Shown here: positions 6,664-6,838 of the stretch, in pieces
How the letters are laid out: every line of letters starts with the position of its first letter
Position numbering within the stretch: the first letter of the stretch is position 1
Assembly: GCA_024405645.1 (NCBI GenBank)
Contig: JAKSOJ010000067.1
Span: 1-6,838, forward strand
Length of the DNA: 6,838 bases
Reading direction: 5' to 3'
DNA from: Phascolarctobacterium sp.
GTDB lineage: Bacteria > Bacillota > Negativicutes > Acidaminococcales > Acidaminococcaceae
The notes under the pieces: model-generated
Databases searched by the model: none
What the model saw: the letters and a program-made list of their open reading frames with translations, nothing else
What the model was told of the DNA's origin: nothing
Translations under genes and position numbers: made by a program

Positions 6664-6695
6664 TGCCTAAAATCGCTTAAAAACGATTTTAGGCA
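6664..6695. repeat. Perfect 12-bp inverted repeat, function unknown
   Basis: TGCCTAAAATCG (6664-6675) and CGATTTTAGGCA (6684-6695) are exact reverse complements separated by CTTAAAAA. Neither strand has a T-run directly after the stem, so a standard intrinsic terminator is unlikely. It lies about 90 bases before parS and could be an operator, an RNA structure or an architectural site. Confidence 0.85.
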
Positions 6696-6741
6696 TGTTT
6701 CTGAGGTTTTTGCAAAATTTATGATAAACAGAGGGGAAATA

Positions 6742-6770
6742 TTGACCTTTTGACCTTTGTTTCTTGTTTC
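6742..6770 (+). repeat. Two adjacent tandem duplications upstream of parS
   Basis: TTGACCTT is present twice back to back (6742-6749, 6750-6757). TTGTTTC is then present twice back to back (6757-6763, 6764-6770), sharing one base with the first pair, and a T-run follows. TTGACC resembles a -35 hexamer, but I see no well-spaced -10 for either copy. Confidence 0.75.
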
Positions 6771-6782
6771 TTTTTGTAAAAA

Positions 6783-6804
6783 TGATGTTTCACGTGAAAC
6801 ATCA
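6783..6804. promoter_or_regulatory. parS centromere-like site (ParB/Spo0J binding)
   Basis: The core TGTTTCACGTGAAACA (6786-6801) is a perfect match to the bacterial parS consensus. The symmetry extends three more bases on each side, giving a 22-bp perfect palindrome. ParB (Spo0J) loads at such sites, spreads along DNA as a CTP-dependent clamp and recruits SMC and ParA. Its place just downstream of noc, where parAB is expected, is typical of origin-proximal parS. It also overlaps the -35 position of the putative promoter that follows. Confidence 0.96.
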
Positions 6805-6807
6805 ATG

Positions 6808-6816
6808 TGCTATAAA
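6808..6816 (+). promoter_or_regulatory. Putative extended -10 promoter for the downstream (parA) gene
   Basis: TGCTATAAA combines the extended -10 TG with TATAAA (6811-6816), close to TATAAT. The hexamer 17 bases upstream, TTTCAC (6788-6793), is a poor -35 and falls inside parS. If the promoter is real, transcription starts near 6823, and ParB bound at parS would cover the polymerase site. The assignment rests on one motif in AT-rich DNA. Confidence 0.45.
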
Positions 6817-6838
6817 AATAAAAATGAAAAATTTCAAA

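Larger units (their letters stand above)
6568..6838. other. Structured non-coding spacer between noc and the expected parA
   Basis: No convincing gene is visible here on either strand. The stretch is very AT-rich and holds, left to right, a 7-bp hairpin (6607-6624), a perfect 12-bp inverted repeat (6664-6695), two adjacent short tandem repeats (6742-6770), a parS site (6783-6804) and a promoter-like element (6808-6816). A 10-bp motif AACGATTTTA occurs twice directly (6624-6633 and 6682-6691) and once inverted with one mismatch. I found no good match to the DnaA box TTATCCACA, so there is no sequence case for the origin itself. By synteny, parA and parB should follow the window. Confidence 0.8.

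Noticed and set aside
6824..6838. ATG 6824 (MKNFK...) as the start of parA
   Set aside because: There is no Shine-Dalgarno and only five codons are visible; the A-rich context could give this by chance. Sequence beyond the window would settle it.
6568..6838. Replication origin (oriC) in the spacer
   Set aside because: AT-richness and parS are suggestive, but I found no DnaA box within one mismatch of TTATCCACA on either strand. In related gene orders the origin lies on the dnaA side, not here.

Overview
The window is an AT-rich segment of a Bacillota (Firmicutes) chromosome, almost certainly next to the replication origin. It carries the conserved origin-flanking block yidC - jag/khpB - mnmE - mnmG - rsmG - noc, all on the + strand, in the order known from Bacillus subtilis (spoIIIJ-jag-mnmE-mnmG-rsmG-noc-soj-spo0J). 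A true Noc paralogue beside rsmG supports Bacillota. Low GC and the style of the proteins would fit Negativicutes (for example Acidaminococcaceae), but that narrower placement is only an impression.

Layout. Positions 1-626 hold the 3' part of yidC, cut by the window edge; its start lies upstream. jag/khpB (657-1589) follows after 30 bases. A perfect 11-bp hairpin at 1601-1627 separates this envelope/RNA-chaperone pair from the next group. mnmE (1658-3037), mnmG (3055-4932), rsmG (4934-5653) and noc (5665-6522) are packed with gaps of 17, 1 and 11 bases and are probably one transcript, closed by a strong intrinsic terminator at 6536-6567. The last 271 bases (6568-6838) hold no convincing gene. 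They contain two hairpin-forming inverted repeats, a 10-bp repeat, two adjacent short tandem repeats, a canonical parS site (core 6786-6801) and an extended -10 promoter-like element. By synteny the next gene should be parA (soj), followed by parB, but neither is in the window.

How the genes fit together. YidC inserts membrane proteins and KhpB is an RNA-binding KH/R3H protein long paired with it. MnmE and MnmG form the complex that modifies wobble U34 of certain tRNAs, and RsmG methylates 16S rRNA at the 530 loop, so the middle of the window serves decoding. Noc and parS belong to chromosome organisation: Noc keeps division off the nucleoid, and parS is the loading site of ParB.

I see no novel multi-gene system; the coding part is a conserved housekeeping locus. 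The points worth a second look are the structured noc-parA spacer, the parS overlapping a putative promoter, a Noc without the known membrane-targeting N-terminus but with a basic C-terminal tail, a long charged linker in KhpB, and a cluster of G/C-ending codons at the 3' end of rsmG. Two natural-looking longer starts (TTG 1646 for mnmE, ATG 5650 for noc) are set aside because of Shine-Dalgarno placement.
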